From positions 1 to 64,000 of the forward strand of contig JAFDZS010000014.1 of NCBI GenBank assembly GCA_018266775.1: a stretch of 64,000 nt of DNA. The letters are read 5' to 3'. The stretch is from Bacteroidota bacterium (GTDB lineage Bacteria > Bacteroidota > Bacteroidia > Chitinophagales > Chitinophagaceae). The notes under the pieces are model-generated. The model ran no database searches and was not told where the DNA came from. It saw nothing but the letters and a program-made list of their open reading frames with translations. Position numbers and translations under genes: made by a program. Shown in pieces: positions 26,475 to 34,571 of this stretch; the first letter of the stretch is position 1, and each line of letters starts with the position of its first letter.

Positions 26475-26498
26475 TTGTGTACAATTGACACAAAGATA
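26475..26498 (-). promoter_or_regulatory. Promoter -7 element with overlapping operator-like palindrome
   Basis: Read on the minus strand, TATCTTTG (26491-26498) matches the Bacteroidota -7 consensus TAnnTTTG. It overlaps the near-perfect palindrome TTGTGTCAATTGTACACAA (26475-26493). Transcription would start within the palindrome, a classic repressor position. No good -33 element is visible. It would drive the MFS gene. Confidence 0.45.
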
Positions 26499-26531
26499 AA
26501 TAAATTTGTTGGTGGTGAATAGGCGAAACAT

Positions 26532-26889
26532 AAAAGTACGGTTGTGCTGTAAAATGTAAATTTGGCAGTAGGTAAAACTTTTAATTCTCCATCGGGATTT
26601 ATTTTTATTTTAGTACTCATTCAAAAACGGCATATACAACATCTTTGTAAAGGAATTACTGCAGCACCCAGCTGTATGGTATTGTACCGGCAGGTTTACT
26701 TTTATATCAGCATGAGATGAACTCCGTTTATTAAATAAATTTATGACCATGCCGGGATACGTATGCAGGATGGATTGCTGCATTATTAGTAAAAAGAAAC
26801 CTGTAGAAAAAGAAATGGAAAAGCAGTATCTTAACAGGGGTACTGCAAATGGTAACAGTATCAAACAATCAACAGAAAATAAAAACGCT
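26532..26889. other. Intergenic region between divergent genes
   Basis: About 350 bp upstream of the MFS gene and the DUF1801 gene. The plus-strand frame is open from 26743 but its residues before 26890 look non-coding. I see no RNA gene or repeat. Confidence 0.4.
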
Positions 26890-27318
26890 ATGGCAACCAA
26901 AGCTAATAAAACAACCGAGACTAATAACAGCGTAACTGCTTTTCTTAAAAAAGTAAAAGATGAACAGCAGCGTAAAGATTGTGCGGCCATGATTGAATTG
27001 ATTGAGAAGAACACCGGCTATGAACCAAAAATGTGGGGAACGGCCATTATTGGTTTTGGCAGTTATCATTATCAATACGATAGCGGCAGGGAAGGAGATA
27101 TGTGCCTGGTGGGCCTTTCGCCAAGGGCGGCGGCCATTTCATTATATGTGTCCGGCAGTTTTGAAGGCCGTGATGAATTGCTGAAAAAATTTGGCAAACA
27201 TAAAACAGGCAAGGGTTGTATCTATATTAAGAAACTGGAAGATATTGACACTAAAGTACTGGTGACGATGGTAAAAAAATCCATCGCACATACCAAAAAG
27301 ATGTATCCTGCTTTATAA
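26890..27318 (+). CDS. DUF1801 family protein
   Basis: A small cytoplasmic protein of 142 residues, with the start placed at the Met of M-A-T-K-A-N-K because the preceding residues are not family-like. The DUF1801 (YdhG-like) core covers about 15-135, with A-M-I-E-L-I-E, P-K-M-W-G-T-A-I-I-G-F-G-S-Y-H-Y, L-V-G-L-S-P-R and K-H-K-T-G-K-G-C-I-Y-I-K. The molecular function of this family is not established. It stands alone. Confidence 0.85.
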   Translation: MATKANKTTETNNSVTAFLKKVKDEQQRKDCAAMIELIEKNTGYEPKMWGTAIIGFGSYHYQYDSGREGDMCLVGLSPRAAAISLYVSGSFEGRDELLKKFGKHKTGKGCIYIKKLEDIDTKVLVTMVKKSIAHTKKMYPAL

Positions 27319-27352
27319 GCGGCGTTGTTAACAATAGAATTGCATCCATCCC

Positions 27353-27384
27353 GTTGCAAAACAGCAGCAGGATGAATACATTTG
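27353..27384 (+). promoter_or_regulatory. Bacteroidota-type promoter
   Basis: TTG at 27353-27355 and TACATTTG at 27377-27384 are spaced by 21 bp, matching the -33/-7 pattern (-7 consensus TAnnTTTG). The start codon at 27389 is only four bases beyond the -7 element, so the transcript would be leaderless or nearly so. Confidence 0.4.
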
Positions 27385-27388
27385 TTGT

Positions 27389-27886
27389 ATGAAATATCTA
27401 CTCTGTATTATTGTTGCAGCAATGATTTTCTCCTGCAACACTTCAACCAACAAAGAGCAGGAACTGCAAAGTCGTATAGACAGTTTGCAAAAACAAGTAG
27501 CCAACACTTATAAGCCAGGCTTTGGCGAATTCATGAGCAGCATACAATCACATCACGCCAAGCTGTGGTTTGCCGGGCAAAATCATAACTGGAAGCTGTG
27601 CGATTTTGAAATACACGAGATCATGGAAGCCTTTGATGGTATTGAACAATACGAAACAGAACGAAAGGAATCTAAATTAGTGAACATGATCAAACCTGCA
27701 CTGGACAGTGTAAACAAAGCCATTGAGCAAAAAAATGACGCACAGTTTAAAAACAGTTTCATCCAGTTAACCAATACCTGCAACAGTTGTCACCGTGCTG
27801 CTGAGTTTGAATTCAACGTGGTAAAAATTCCTGATGTTTCCACCTTCAGCAACCAGGACTTTGGTACTAAAGAGAAGAACAAATAA
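27389..27886 (+). CDS. Lipoprotein with a C-terminal CXXCH haem motif
   Basis: A 165-residue lipoprotein: signal M-K-Y-L-L-C-I-I-V ending in I-F-S-C (lipidated Cys). After a short coiled segment (about 22-40) comes a helical domain with C-N-S-C-H-R near residue 131, a c-type haem attachment site close to the C-terminus as in four-helix cytochrome c-prime proteins. Conserved His and Trp residues (H-H-A-K-L-W, H-N-W-K-L) precede it. It is probably a periplasm-facing electron carrier or haem sensor. Not linked to neighbouring genes. Confidence 0.75.
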   Translation: MKYLLCIIVAAMIFSCNTSTNKEQELQSRIDSLQKQVANTYKPGFGEFMSSIQSHHAKLWFAGQNHNWKLCDFEIHEIMEAFDGIEQYETERKESKLVNMIKPALDSVNKAIEQKNDAQFKNSFIQLTNTCNSCHRAAEFEFNVVKIPDVSTFSNQDFGTKEKNK

Positions 27887-27900
27887 TTAAACTCCTTATA

Positions 27901-28059
27901 GTTGAACATTGAATATTGAGCGTTGAACATTGAAAATTAATTATTGTAATAATGCTCAATATTCAATGTTCAATGCACAATGTTCAAGTGAACACTTCAT
28001 TACTTCATTCACCATTGACCATTCAGCATTCACAATTTGACCATTCACCATTCTCCCTT
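27901..28059. repeat. Heptamer arrays forming a 20-bp perfect inverted repeat between convergent genes
   Basis: Units GTTGAAC, ATTGAAT, ATTGAGC, GTTGAAC, ATTGAAA run from 27901. After a spacer, the complementary type CTCAATA, TTCAATG, TTCAATG, CACAATG follows from 27955, and then CACCATT, GACCATT, CAGCATT, CACAATT and similar units to about 28059, touching the nitroreductase stop. Positions 27902-27921 and 27954-27973 are perfectly complementary and could fold as a hairpin ending transcripts from both sides. Confidence 0.88.
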
Positions 28060-28697
28060 CACGCTGCATCAAACCTTACAATCAAATCTTTCAAATCTTT
28101 TCTCACTTTTGGGGCGTTGGCTAAAAAATCGTTGGCTTCATCGCGGTAGCCTAATACCAATAGTGCAACGCTTTTCAACCCCAGTTGGTGTAACCCAAGT
28201 ATTTCATCAAAACCTGCGGGATTAAAGCCTTCCATTGGTGTGGCATCAACCTTTTGTTCTGCTGCGGCAATGATAGCAGTACCCAGAGCAATATACGCCT
28301 GTCTTGCCGCCCAGTTAAAATTAGCGTCAGCAGTACGGGAGAGTAAATGATTCGATATCGTTTCTTTATACGCCTGGAAATTTTCTGCAGGAGCATTTTT
28401 AATTTTCATTTGTAAGGCAATATAATCTTCAATATGTTGTGCAGTGATGTTTTCCTGCGCAGCAAACACCAGTATGTGTGAGCTTTCCAGCAGTTGCGGC
28501 TGGTTCATACCAAGTGGCGACAGTTTTCGTTTGGTTTCTTCATCTGACACGACAATGATTTTATATGGTTGCAAACCAACAGAGGAGGCAGAAAGCCTGG
28601 TAGCTTCCAGGATGTGCTGTACTTTTTCTTCGGGTACTTTAGCGCCGGTCATTCTTTTTACTGCATAGCGCCAGTTTAAATGTTCAATAAGTTGCAT
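28059..28697 (-). CDS. Nitroreductase family NAD(P)H-dependent oxidoreductase
   Basis: A 212-residue FMN-dependent reductase of quinones, nitro-compounds or similar substrates. Nitroreductase landmarks are R-Y-A-V-K-R-M near residue 10, E-A-T-R-L-S-A-S-S-V-G-L-Q-P-Y near 31, and A-R-Q-A-Y-I-A-L-G-T-A with P-M-E-G-F-N-P toward the C-terminus, as in NfsB/YfkO-type proteins. It is co-oriented with the DoxX gene 24 bp upstream. Both face the HxlR regulator, a common arrangement for electrophile- or oxidant-inducible detoxification. Confidence 0.93.
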   Translation of the reverse strand: MQLIEHLNWRYAVKRMTGAKVPEEKVQHILEATRLSASSVGLQPYKIIVVSDEETKRKLSPLGMNQPQLLESSHILVFAAQENITAQHIEDYIALQMKIKNAPAENFQAYKETISNHLLSRTADANFNWAARQAYIALGTAIIAAAEQKVDATPMEGFNPAGFDEILGLHQLGLKSVALLVLGYRDEANDFLANAPKVRKDLKDLIVRFDAA

Positions 28698-28721
28698 GAG
28701 CTTGTTTATTTTATAAATGAA

Positions 28722-29120
28722 TTATGCAAATGAGGGTTTAGCGTTTGATGCAGCAGAAGCCTGTTGCCTTTTATGCAGCAACCAATAAGAAACCATGAGC
28801 ACTGCAAAAAAGATTACGGGCATGATGGCTACAGAAGCAGGATCGCCACTGCTGAAATGTGCAACAGCCGCAGAAACTAATGTGATGCTAAAACCGGCAT
28901 AGGTCCATTCTTTTAACCGGGCAGGAACCTGGGGCAATAGCAACACAATTGCACCGGCAATTTTGGCAATGGCTAATTCAATCCTGAAATAAGGCGGAAA
29001 GCCAAGATGTGTAAAGGCGCCGGCCATTTGTGGGTTGGTAAAGTAATTGTAAGCGCTGAATAACATCATAACGCTGAACAGCCCGGTAACAGACCAGTAG
29101 ATAATACTATTCTTTTTCAT
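28722..29120 (-). CDS. DoxX-like integral membrane protein
   Basis: A protein of about 132 residues with four predicted membrane helices (about 5-25, 45-62, 70-90, 95-115), DoxX_2-like, with H-L-G-F-P-P-Y-F and K-I-A-G-A-I-V-L-L-L-P motifs. The start is placed at M-K-K-N-S-I, since the preceding residues look like leader DNA. It is co-transcribed with the nitroreductase; such pairs under HxlR regulators are frequent. Likely role in membrane redox or quinone protection. Confidence 0.88.
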   Translation of the reverse strand: MKKNSIIYWSVTGLFSVMMLFSAYNYFTNPQMAGAFTHLGFPPYFRIELAIAKIAGAIVLLLPQVPARLKEWTYAGFSITLVSAAVAHFSSGDPASVAIMPVIFFAVLMVSYWLLHKRQQASAASNAKPSFA

Positions 29121-29150
29121 TTTATTTGTTTTAGACCGCAAACTTATTTA

Positions 29151-29298
29151 CATTTGCTATACTTTATATAGTACTATACTTTAGTAAAGCACTATACTCC
29201 TGGATAGCGCTTTACTCGTGGATAGCGCTATGCTTTTGAATTGCGTTATGCTTCTGAATTGCGCTATGCTTCTGAATAGCGCTATGCTTCAGCATAGC
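29151..29298. repeat. Eight tandem 18-bp repeats in a divergent promoter
   Basis: Eight consecutive 18-bp units start at 29151 and end at 29294, followed by a 4-bp remnant. Units grade from CATTTGCTATACTTTATA at the DoxX side to TAGCGCTATGCTTCAGCA at the HxlR side; the central type is TAGCGCTATGCTTCTGAA. The array fills nearly all the space between the divergent DoxX/nitroreductase operon and the HxlR gene, so regulator-binding sites and both promoters must lie in or beside it. Confidence 0.95.
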
Positions 29299-29328
29299 GA
29301 CAAATAATGTTCAATAAAAAAATGTATC

Positions 29329-29694
29329 ATGCCCATCGTTCACAAAGCCACGCACGATCCTAAAATGTGCCAGAAGATGTTGCTGCCGGTAAGAGATTCA
29401 CTGGAGTTTTTAAATGGCAAATGGAAAATACCCATCATCATTGCATTGTCGTTTGGTAACCGGCGTTTTAAAGAACTGGCGTCGGAGATAGAAGGTATTA
29501 CTGATAAAATGTTATCGAAGGAATTGCGTGACCTGGAGCAGAACCAGTTGGTAAAGCGCACCGTGTACGATACCGTTCCGGTGAAAGTGGAATATTCCCT
29601 AACCGATTACGGCCATTCGCTGGATAAAGTAATTGAAGAATTGAGAAATTGGGGCACGCAGCACCGTAAAAGAATTATGAGGAAAAGCTCCTGA
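29329..29694 (+). CDS. HxlR-family winged-helix regulator
   Basis: A 121-residue DNA-binding protein. The HxlR core has L-E-F-L-N-G-K-W-K-I-P-I-I-I-A-L, R-R-F-K-E-L, I-T-D-K-M-L-S-K-E-L-R-D-L-E (recognition helix) and the wing Y-S-L-T-D-Y-G. Cys15 in M-C-Q-K is in the position of the redox or electrophile-sensing Cys of YodB/HypR-type members. It is divergent from the DoxX/nitroreductase pair and likely represses it through the 18-bp repeats. Confidence 0.93.
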   Translation: MPIVHKATHDPKMCQKMLLPVRDSLEFLNGKWKIPIIIALSFGNRRFKELASEIEGITDKMLSKELRDLEQNQLVKRTVYDTVPVKVEYSLTDYGHSLDKVIEELRNWGTQHRKRIMRKSS

Positions 29695-29703
29695 ATATGT
29701 TTG

Positions 29704-30417
29704 TTATTGCAATTGCCAGATCTTTATATCATCCACTTCCTGGCGGCTTTTGGTGCTGCGTAATGCAAACCATCCGCTGGTAAAAGGATGATCATCTTTA
29801 TAGTCAAAAAATAATTGGCCATCCACAAAAAAACGGCTTACGCCATTTTGCACCACAATTTTTATATGGTAAGTTTTGTTGGGTTGCAGCAAATGAACAC
29901 TGTCCTTAAATTCACCAACAATTTTTAATTCGGTGCCGCTGTAGCGCCGCATGCGGGTGGTGCTGTTGTAATTGCCGCCCATGCCGACATAATACATTTG
30001 CAGGGAATCATATTCTTTAAAACCGCCTTTGCGGGTAAACATTTTTTGTTGCGGGTCAGTAGCCATCCAGAACTGGTTCAGGTCACTGAGCCTGTCGTTG
30101 CGGCCGCTGTCCATAATTACCGTACGGTTAAATTCAATTTGAATATTGCCGCTCAGTGGTTGTTTGTACCAGAGGGTAACGCCGTTTTCCGTATCCATAA
30201 TTAATTTTCCATTGCTGGTATAAATGGCAGAGCCTTTTACCGGCGTGGTTTCCACTATCCAGTTGGAATCTAAAAAAGGTTGGGAGAAATCATCGGCAAA
30301 CAATAATTTTTTCTGCTGTGCCGCCGCAGGAAAAGTATAGCAAACAATAAGCAACTGCAAACTGTACTTTAGTATACATTTAGTAAATTGTAAGAATACA
30401 GTATCTCTAAAATTCAT
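29704..30417 (-). CDS. Secreted DUF6250/DUF1961-like beta-sandwich protein
   Basis: A 237-residue secreted protein with a signal region to about residue 34 (P-A-A-A-Q). The rest resembles a concanavalin-like beta-sandwich: F-A-D-D-F-S-Q-P near residue 40, N-Q-F-W-M-A-T-D-P, Y-V-G-M-G-G-N-Y-N-S-T-T-R-M-R-R-Y, and R-F-F-V-D-G-Q-L-F-F-D-Y. I associate this pattern with DUF6250, found beside pectin-degrading genes. It is divergent from the GH28 gene with about 120 bp between, so they probably share regulation. Activity is not established. Confidence 0.7.
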   Translation of the reverse strand: MNFRDTVFLQFTKCILKYSLQLLIVCYTFPAAAQQKKLLFADDFSQPFLDSNWIVETTPVKGSAIYTSNGKLIMDTENGVTLWYKQPLSGNIQIEFNRTVIMDSGRNDRLSDLNQFWMATDPQQKMFTRKGGFKEYDSLQMYYVGMGGNYNSTTRMRRYSGTELKIVGEFKDSVHLLQPNKTYHIKIVVQNGVSRFFVDGQLFFDYKDDHPFTSGWFALRSTKSRQEVDDIKIWQLQ

Positions 30418-30538
30418 ATAGCATTACTCAATATTTTTTAAAGATAAAGGCTAATTGCAGATTATTACTGTCATTCAGGATGCAGCAGGACGCTGCTGGA
30501 CACTGCTTAATGTACTTTACAGATGTAATTGCATTGCT

Positions 30539-31975
30539 ATGAAGTATGAAAAATGGTTCAGAAAGACAGTCTTGTTCTTCAGTTGTATCATCCCGCTTTA
30601 TGCGGCAGCACAAATGCCCAAAATAGATTGGGCGGGTAAAGTCGGGGCCAAATCTTTTCCTGCTTCCAAAAAAGTATTCAGCGTTAACGATTATGGCGCA
30701 GTGAGCGATACCGTAACTATCAACACAACAGCCATTCAAAAAACTATTGACGCCTGTGCGGCCAGTGGCGGTGGTATAGTTTCATTCAAGCCGGGCACGT
30801 ATGTAACCGGCAGCATCTTTGTAAAATCCAACGTGGTATTGCAAATAGATAAAGAAGTGTTGTTGCTCGGCTCTCAACATTTCAACGATTATCCTGATAT
30901 CAACACCCGTGTTGCGGGGCTGGAAATGGTTTGGCCTGCAGCATTGATCAATTGTATTGATGTACAAAATGCCGCAGTAACCGGTAAGGGTGTGGTAAAT
31001 GCAAGAGGTAAATTTTGCTGGGATAAATACTGGCAGATGCGCAAAGAATATGATGCCAAAGGCCTGCGCTGGATCGTGGATTATGATGTGAAAAGGGTGC
31101 GTACCGTTTTGGTGCAGCGTTCAGAAAATGTTACGGTGAAAAACGTCACCTTTAAGAATGCCGGTTTCTGGACAGTGCAATTGCTGTACAGCAAACAAAT
31201 TACTGTTGATGGCATTGTGATTAAAAATAATGAAGACGGCAGCGGGCCGAGTACAGATGGGGTGGATATTGATTCTTCCACCTGGATATTGGTGCAAAAC
31301 TGCGATATTGATTGTAATGATGATAACTTTTGTTTAAAAGCCGGTCGTGACTGGGATGGCCTGCGGGTGAATAAGCCCACAGCTTACGTTGTCATCCGCA
31401 AATGTGTGGCCAGGAAAGGGGCAGGGTTGGTAACGCTGGGTAGTGAAACCTCCGGCGGCATCCATCATATTTTGGCTACAGACCTGTATGCCAAACATAC
31501 GGACAATGGCCTCCGTGTAAAATCTGCGTTTACCCGTGGCGGTATGGTGGAAGATATTTATTTTCAGAACTGTGTGCTGGATTCTGTAAGAAATGTATTC
31601 CAGTTTAATATGAACTGGTATCCTGCATACAGTTATTCAGCATTGCCGAAAGGCTATAGTTATGATTCCATTCCGGCGCACTGGAAGTCTATGCTGCAAA
31701 AAGTAACACCCGCGGAAAAAGGAATCCCATCTGCAAGAAATTTTTACATCAGCAATATCAAAGCCACGCATGCGGCTGTGGCCTTTGATGCGGTGGGCTA
31801 TCAACAATCCACTTTAAAAAACTTTGTATTCAGCAACAGCATCGTTTCAGCAGCAGCATTGGGGTCGCTGGAGTATACGGAAGGATGGAAATACAATAAT
31901 TTTGTATTGAGTGTGGACAAAGCGGCGCCACCTGCAAAAGTAAACGGGCAGGCTAATGAAGAAAGATTGAAATAA
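30539..31975 (+). CDS. GH28 polygalacturonase-family enzyme
   Basis: A 478-residue secreted parallel beta-helix hydrolase of galacturonide or rhamnogalacturonide bonds. The start at M-K-Y-E-K-W gives a clean signal peptide (to about 25, Y-A-A-A-Q). The pectate-lyase-3-like N-terminus shows F-S-V-N-D-Y-G-A. Active-site motifs are S-T-D-G-V-D (238-243), D-D-N (261-263), G-S-E-T-S-G-G (301-307; the usual His before the second Gly is absent) and L-R-V-K (325-328). The replaced G-H-G motif is common in exo-acting or rhamnogalacturonan-type GH28 members. Located between a DUF6250-like gene and the fucose cluster. Confidence 0.92.
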   Translation: MKYEKWFRKTVLFFSCIIPLYAAAQMPKIDWAGKVGAKSFPASKKVFSVNDYGAVSDTVTINTTAIQKTIDACAASGGGIVSFKPGTYVTGSIFVKSNVVLQIDKEVLLLGSQHFNDYPDINTRVAGLEMVWPAALINCIDVQNAAVTGKGVVNARGKFCWDKYWQMRKEYDAKGLRWIVDYDVKRVRTVLVQRSENVTVKNVTFKNAGFWTVQLLYSKQITVDGIVIKNNEDGSGPSTDGVDIDSSTWILVQNCDIDCNDDNFCLKAGRDWDGLRVNKPTAYVVIRKCVARKGAGLVTLGSETSGGIHHILATDLYAKHTDNGLRVKSAFTRGGMVEDIYFQNCVLDSVRNVFQFNMNWYPAYSYSALPKGYSYDSIPAHWKSMLQKVTPAEKGIPSARNFYISNIKATHAAVAFDAVGYQQSTLKNFVFSNSIVSAAALGSLEYTEGWKYNNFVLSVDKAAPPAKVNGQANEERLK

Positions 31976-32085
31976 GCGGAAGAATTTCAGCAAATGAATA
32001 TCTGGAAGAAGAAATAAAGAATATCTTTAAGGCCGCAGCAAGCAACCTTTTCTGTTATAAAAAAACCGGGTTAATACAACATATT

Positions 32086-33369
32086 ATGGCACTACCTGCA
32101 TCCAGCGCAACGATGGCAAATCCAAATGCAAAAAAGAATTATTTATTTCCATTTATACTGGTTACCAGTTTGTTTTTTTTCTGGGGGTTCGTTCACAACC
32201 TGGATCCGGTATTGATGCCTCATCTGAAAAAAACATTTCGACTGAATTATCTGCAAACTTCGCTTGTTGATACGAGTGTTTTTTTCGGCTATTTTTTTAT
32301 GGCATTACCTGGAGGTTTTATTATAAGAAGATATGGTTTTAAAGCCGGTATTATTATAGGTCTGTTGTTATTTGCTATTGGCTGCTTTTTATTTGTTCCT
32401 GCGGCCAATACAGTAGTTTATCCATTTTTTTTAGTAGCACTTTTCATCGTTGCCTGTGGTTTGACATTATTGGAAACGGCAGCCAACCCTTATGCGACAA
32501 TTTTGGGGGATCCTAAAACAGCCACACAAAGATTAAATTTTGCGCAGTCGTTTAACGGGCTGGCGGTAGTGGTTGCACCTTATATAGGCGGAAGGATGAT
32601 TTTATCTGGTAAGGAATTTACTAAAGAACAAATGGATGCGATGCCGGCACATGATCTCGCTATGTATCTGCAATCCGAGGCAGACCGTGTAAAATTACCC
32701 TATACAATTTTAGGAGTTGCAATATTGCTTATTGCAATACTTTTCTTGCTTACCAAATTGCCGGAAAGTAAAGATGAAAGCAGTGGTTCCGCTGGCGGGT
32801 TCAGAAAAATATTACGCATTGTTCATTTAAGGGGAGCTGTAATCGCACAGTTTTTTTATGTTGGCGCCCAAGTTTGCGTAGCAAGTTATTTCATAAATGT
32901 AGTAAGACAGGCTGTTGGCATGGATGAAAAAACAGCAAAAGATTATTTAGGAATTGGTTATGGCTCTGCATTTGTAGCTGGCCGTTTCATCGGAACTTTC
33001 TTAATGAAATATGTTACACCGCAAAGGTTGTTGTCAGTGTTTGCATTCGTAAACATATTTTTGTCAGCATTTGTAATATTCTCTCATGGTATGGTGGTGG
33101 TAATTGCGTTGATTGCAATTGCATTCTTTATGTCAATTATGTTCCCCACTATATTTGCGTTGGGAATTAAGGATCTTAATCCTGTTAATACAAAAATGGG
33201 TTCCAGTTTAATTATTATGGCTATTGTTGGCGGTGCAATCTTGCCTGCCATATTAGGCAGGATAGCAGATGTTACCAATATTCAATATGGTTATGTTGTT
33301 CCATTACTTTGCTTTATCGTAGTGGCGTGGTATGGCTTAGCCGGGTATAAAATAAAAAATATTGACTAA
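32086..33369 (+). CDS. fucP: FucP-type L-fucose:H+ symporter
   Basis: A 427-residue MFS permease with about 12 membrane spans, placed in the FucP (FHS) family by F-F-F-W-G-F-V-H-N-L-D-P-V-L near residue 35, the E-T-A-A-N-P-Y motif near 130 and F-A-Q-S-F-N-G near 155; FucP of E. coli has equivalent Asp and Glu transport residues. Translation may start at the first ATG or at M-A-N-P-N nine codons later. It heads the fucose catabolic cluster, where it imports the monosaccharide. Confidence 0.92.
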   Translation: MALPASSATMANPNAKKNYLFPFILVTSLFFFWGFVHNLDPVLMPHLKKTFRLNYLQTSLVDTSVFFGYFFMALPGGFIIRRYGFKAGIIIGLLLFAIGCFLFVPAANTVVYPFFLVALFIVACGLTLLETAANPYATILGDPKTATQRLNFAQSFNGLAVVVAPYIGGRMILSGKEFTKEQMDAMPAHDLAMYLQSEADRVKLPYTILGVAILLIAILFLLTKLPESKDESSGSAGGFRKILRIVHLRGAVIAQFFYVGAQVCVASYFINVVRQAVGMDEKTAKDYLGIGYGSAFVAGRFIGTFLMKYVTPQRLLSVFAFVNIFLSAFVIFSHGMVVVIALIAIAFFMSIMFPTIFALGIKDLNPVNTKMGSSLIIMAIVGGAILPAILGRIADVTNIQYGYVVPLLCFIVVAWYGLAGYKIKNID

Positions 33370-33379
33370 TACTGTAATC

Positions 33380-33718
33380 ATGAAAAGATATTGCCTGGCA
33401 CTCGATCTCGTTGACGATCCCGCTTTAATTGCAGAATATGAACACTGGCATAAAGCTGAAAATGCCTGGCCGGAGATCAAAAAAAGCATTGCTGATGCGG
33501 GTATTGCGCAAATGGAAATATACCGTACCGGCAACAGACTGTTCATGATAATGGAAACAACGGATCATTTTAGCTTTGCAGGAAAATCAGCAGCGGATGC
33601 CGCCAATGCCAAAGTGCAGGAATGGGAACAACTGATGTGGAAGTATCAATTGGCTTTGCCCTGGGCAAAGCCAGGCGAAAAATGGGTGCTGATGGATAAA
33701 ATTTTTAACTTGCCGTAA
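33380..33718 (+). CDS. L-fucose/L-rhamnose mutarotase (RhaM-like)
   Basis: A protein of 112 residues from the Met of M-K-R-Y-C-L-A-L-D-L. The family pattern of RhaM (YiiL) is clear: Y-E-H-W-H near 22-26, W-P-E-I near 32, and M-E-I-Y-R-T-G-N-R-L-F-M-I-M-E. The enzyme interconverts the alpha and beta anomers so the dehydrogenase can work. The start lies 11 bp after the fucP stop, so it is in the same operon. Fucose rather than rhamnose is inferred from the neighbours. Confidence 0.88.
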   Translation: MKRYCLALDLVDDPALIAEYEHWHKAENAWPEIKKSIADAGIAQMEIYRTGNRLFMIMETTDHFSFAGKSAADAANAKVQEWEQLMWKYQLALPWAKPGEKWVLMDKIFNLP

Positions 33719-33728
33719 AGTAAAAAAC

Positions 33729-34493
33729 ATGTTTTCTTTAAAAAATAAAACGGCTGTGGTAACCGGGGCGGGCAGCGGGATAGGAAAAGCCATTGCACAA
33801 TTATTTGCACAGCAGGGCGCCCGCGTGCAGGTGGTTGACTTAAATGATAGCAACGCACAGCAATGTGTACACGAAATAACTGCAGCGGGCGGAAAAGCTG
33901 CTGCTTTTGCCTGTGATGTAAGCAGCCAGGGCGAAGTAAAGGATATGATCTCCGCCATTGGTTCCATTCAAATACTCGTGAATTGCGCCGGTATTGCGCA
34001 TGTGGGCAAAGCGGATACCACTGCTGAAGAAGATTTTACACGGGTGTTTAATGTAAATGTAAAAGGTACTTATAACTGCCTGCATGAAACCATTCCTGTG
34101 ATGAAATCTGCTGGTGGCGGGGTAATACTGAATGTTGCATCCATTGCCGCTCTTGTGGGCATACCCGATCGTTTTGCGTACAGTATGAGCAAAGGCGCAG
34201 TATTTGCAATGACCCTGAGTGTGGCAAAAGATTATCTGCAGGATGGAATACGCTGTAATTCCATTTCTCCGGCAAGAGTGCATACACCATTTGTAGATGG
34301 TTTTATTGCAAAAAATTATCCCGGTAAAGAAAAAGAAATGTTCGAGAAGTTATCGAAAAGCCAGCCCATTGGCAGAATGGGAACGGTGGAAGAGATTGCC
34401 CAACTGGCTTTATACCTTTGCAGTGATGCAGCCGGGTTCATTACAGGAAATGATTATCCCATTGATGGTGGGTTTATTAAATTGAATAATTAA
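33729..34493 (+). CDS. SDR dehydrogenase of the fucose pathway
   Basis: A 254-residue short-chain dehydrogenase. The cofactor motif T-G-A-G-S-G-I-G-K is at residues 12-20, N-C-A-G near 85, and the catalytic Ser138, Tyr151 and Lys155 (Y-S-M-S-K) are intact. Asp37 (V-V-D-L) after beta-2 points to NAD+. In non-phosphorylating L-fucose pathways an SDR oxidises either L-fucose or 2-keto-3-deoxy-L-fuconate. The next gene is the FAH hydrolase that uses the product of the latter step, and a Zn-dehydrogenase is also present, so 2-keto-3-deoxy-L-fuconate 4-dehydrogenase is my preferred role. Confidence 0.88.
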   Translation: MFSLKNKTAVVTGAGSGIGKAIAQLFAQQGARVQVVDLNDSNAQQCVHEITAAGGKAAAFACDVSSQGEVKDMISAIGSIQILVNCAGIAHVGKADTTAEEDFTRVFNVNVKGTYNCLHETIPVMKSAGGGVILNVASIAALVGIPDRFAYSMSKGAVFAMTLSVAKDYLQDGIRCNSISPARVHTPFVDGFIAKNYPGKEKEMFEKLSKSQPIGRMGTVEEIAQLALYLCSDAAGFITGNDYPIDGGFIKLNN

Positions 34494-34506
34494 TACTGTT
34501 GTTTAG

Positions 34507-34548
34507 CGGTGCGGTGACTCACCCATTAGGGGGAGAGTCACCGCACCG
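34507..34548. repeat. Hairpin with GGTGACTCACC core
   Basis: The arm CGGTGCGGTGACTC (34507-34520) pairs with GAGTCACCGCACCG (34535-34548); the inner ACCC/GGGG bases extend the stem imperfectly. It shares GCGGTGACTCACC with the palindrome at 7400-7447. It lies between the SDR and FAH genes, inside a likely operon, so it may attenuate rather than end transcription. Confidence 0.75.
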
Positions 34549-34571
34549 GTTATCAACACAAAAATAACAAT

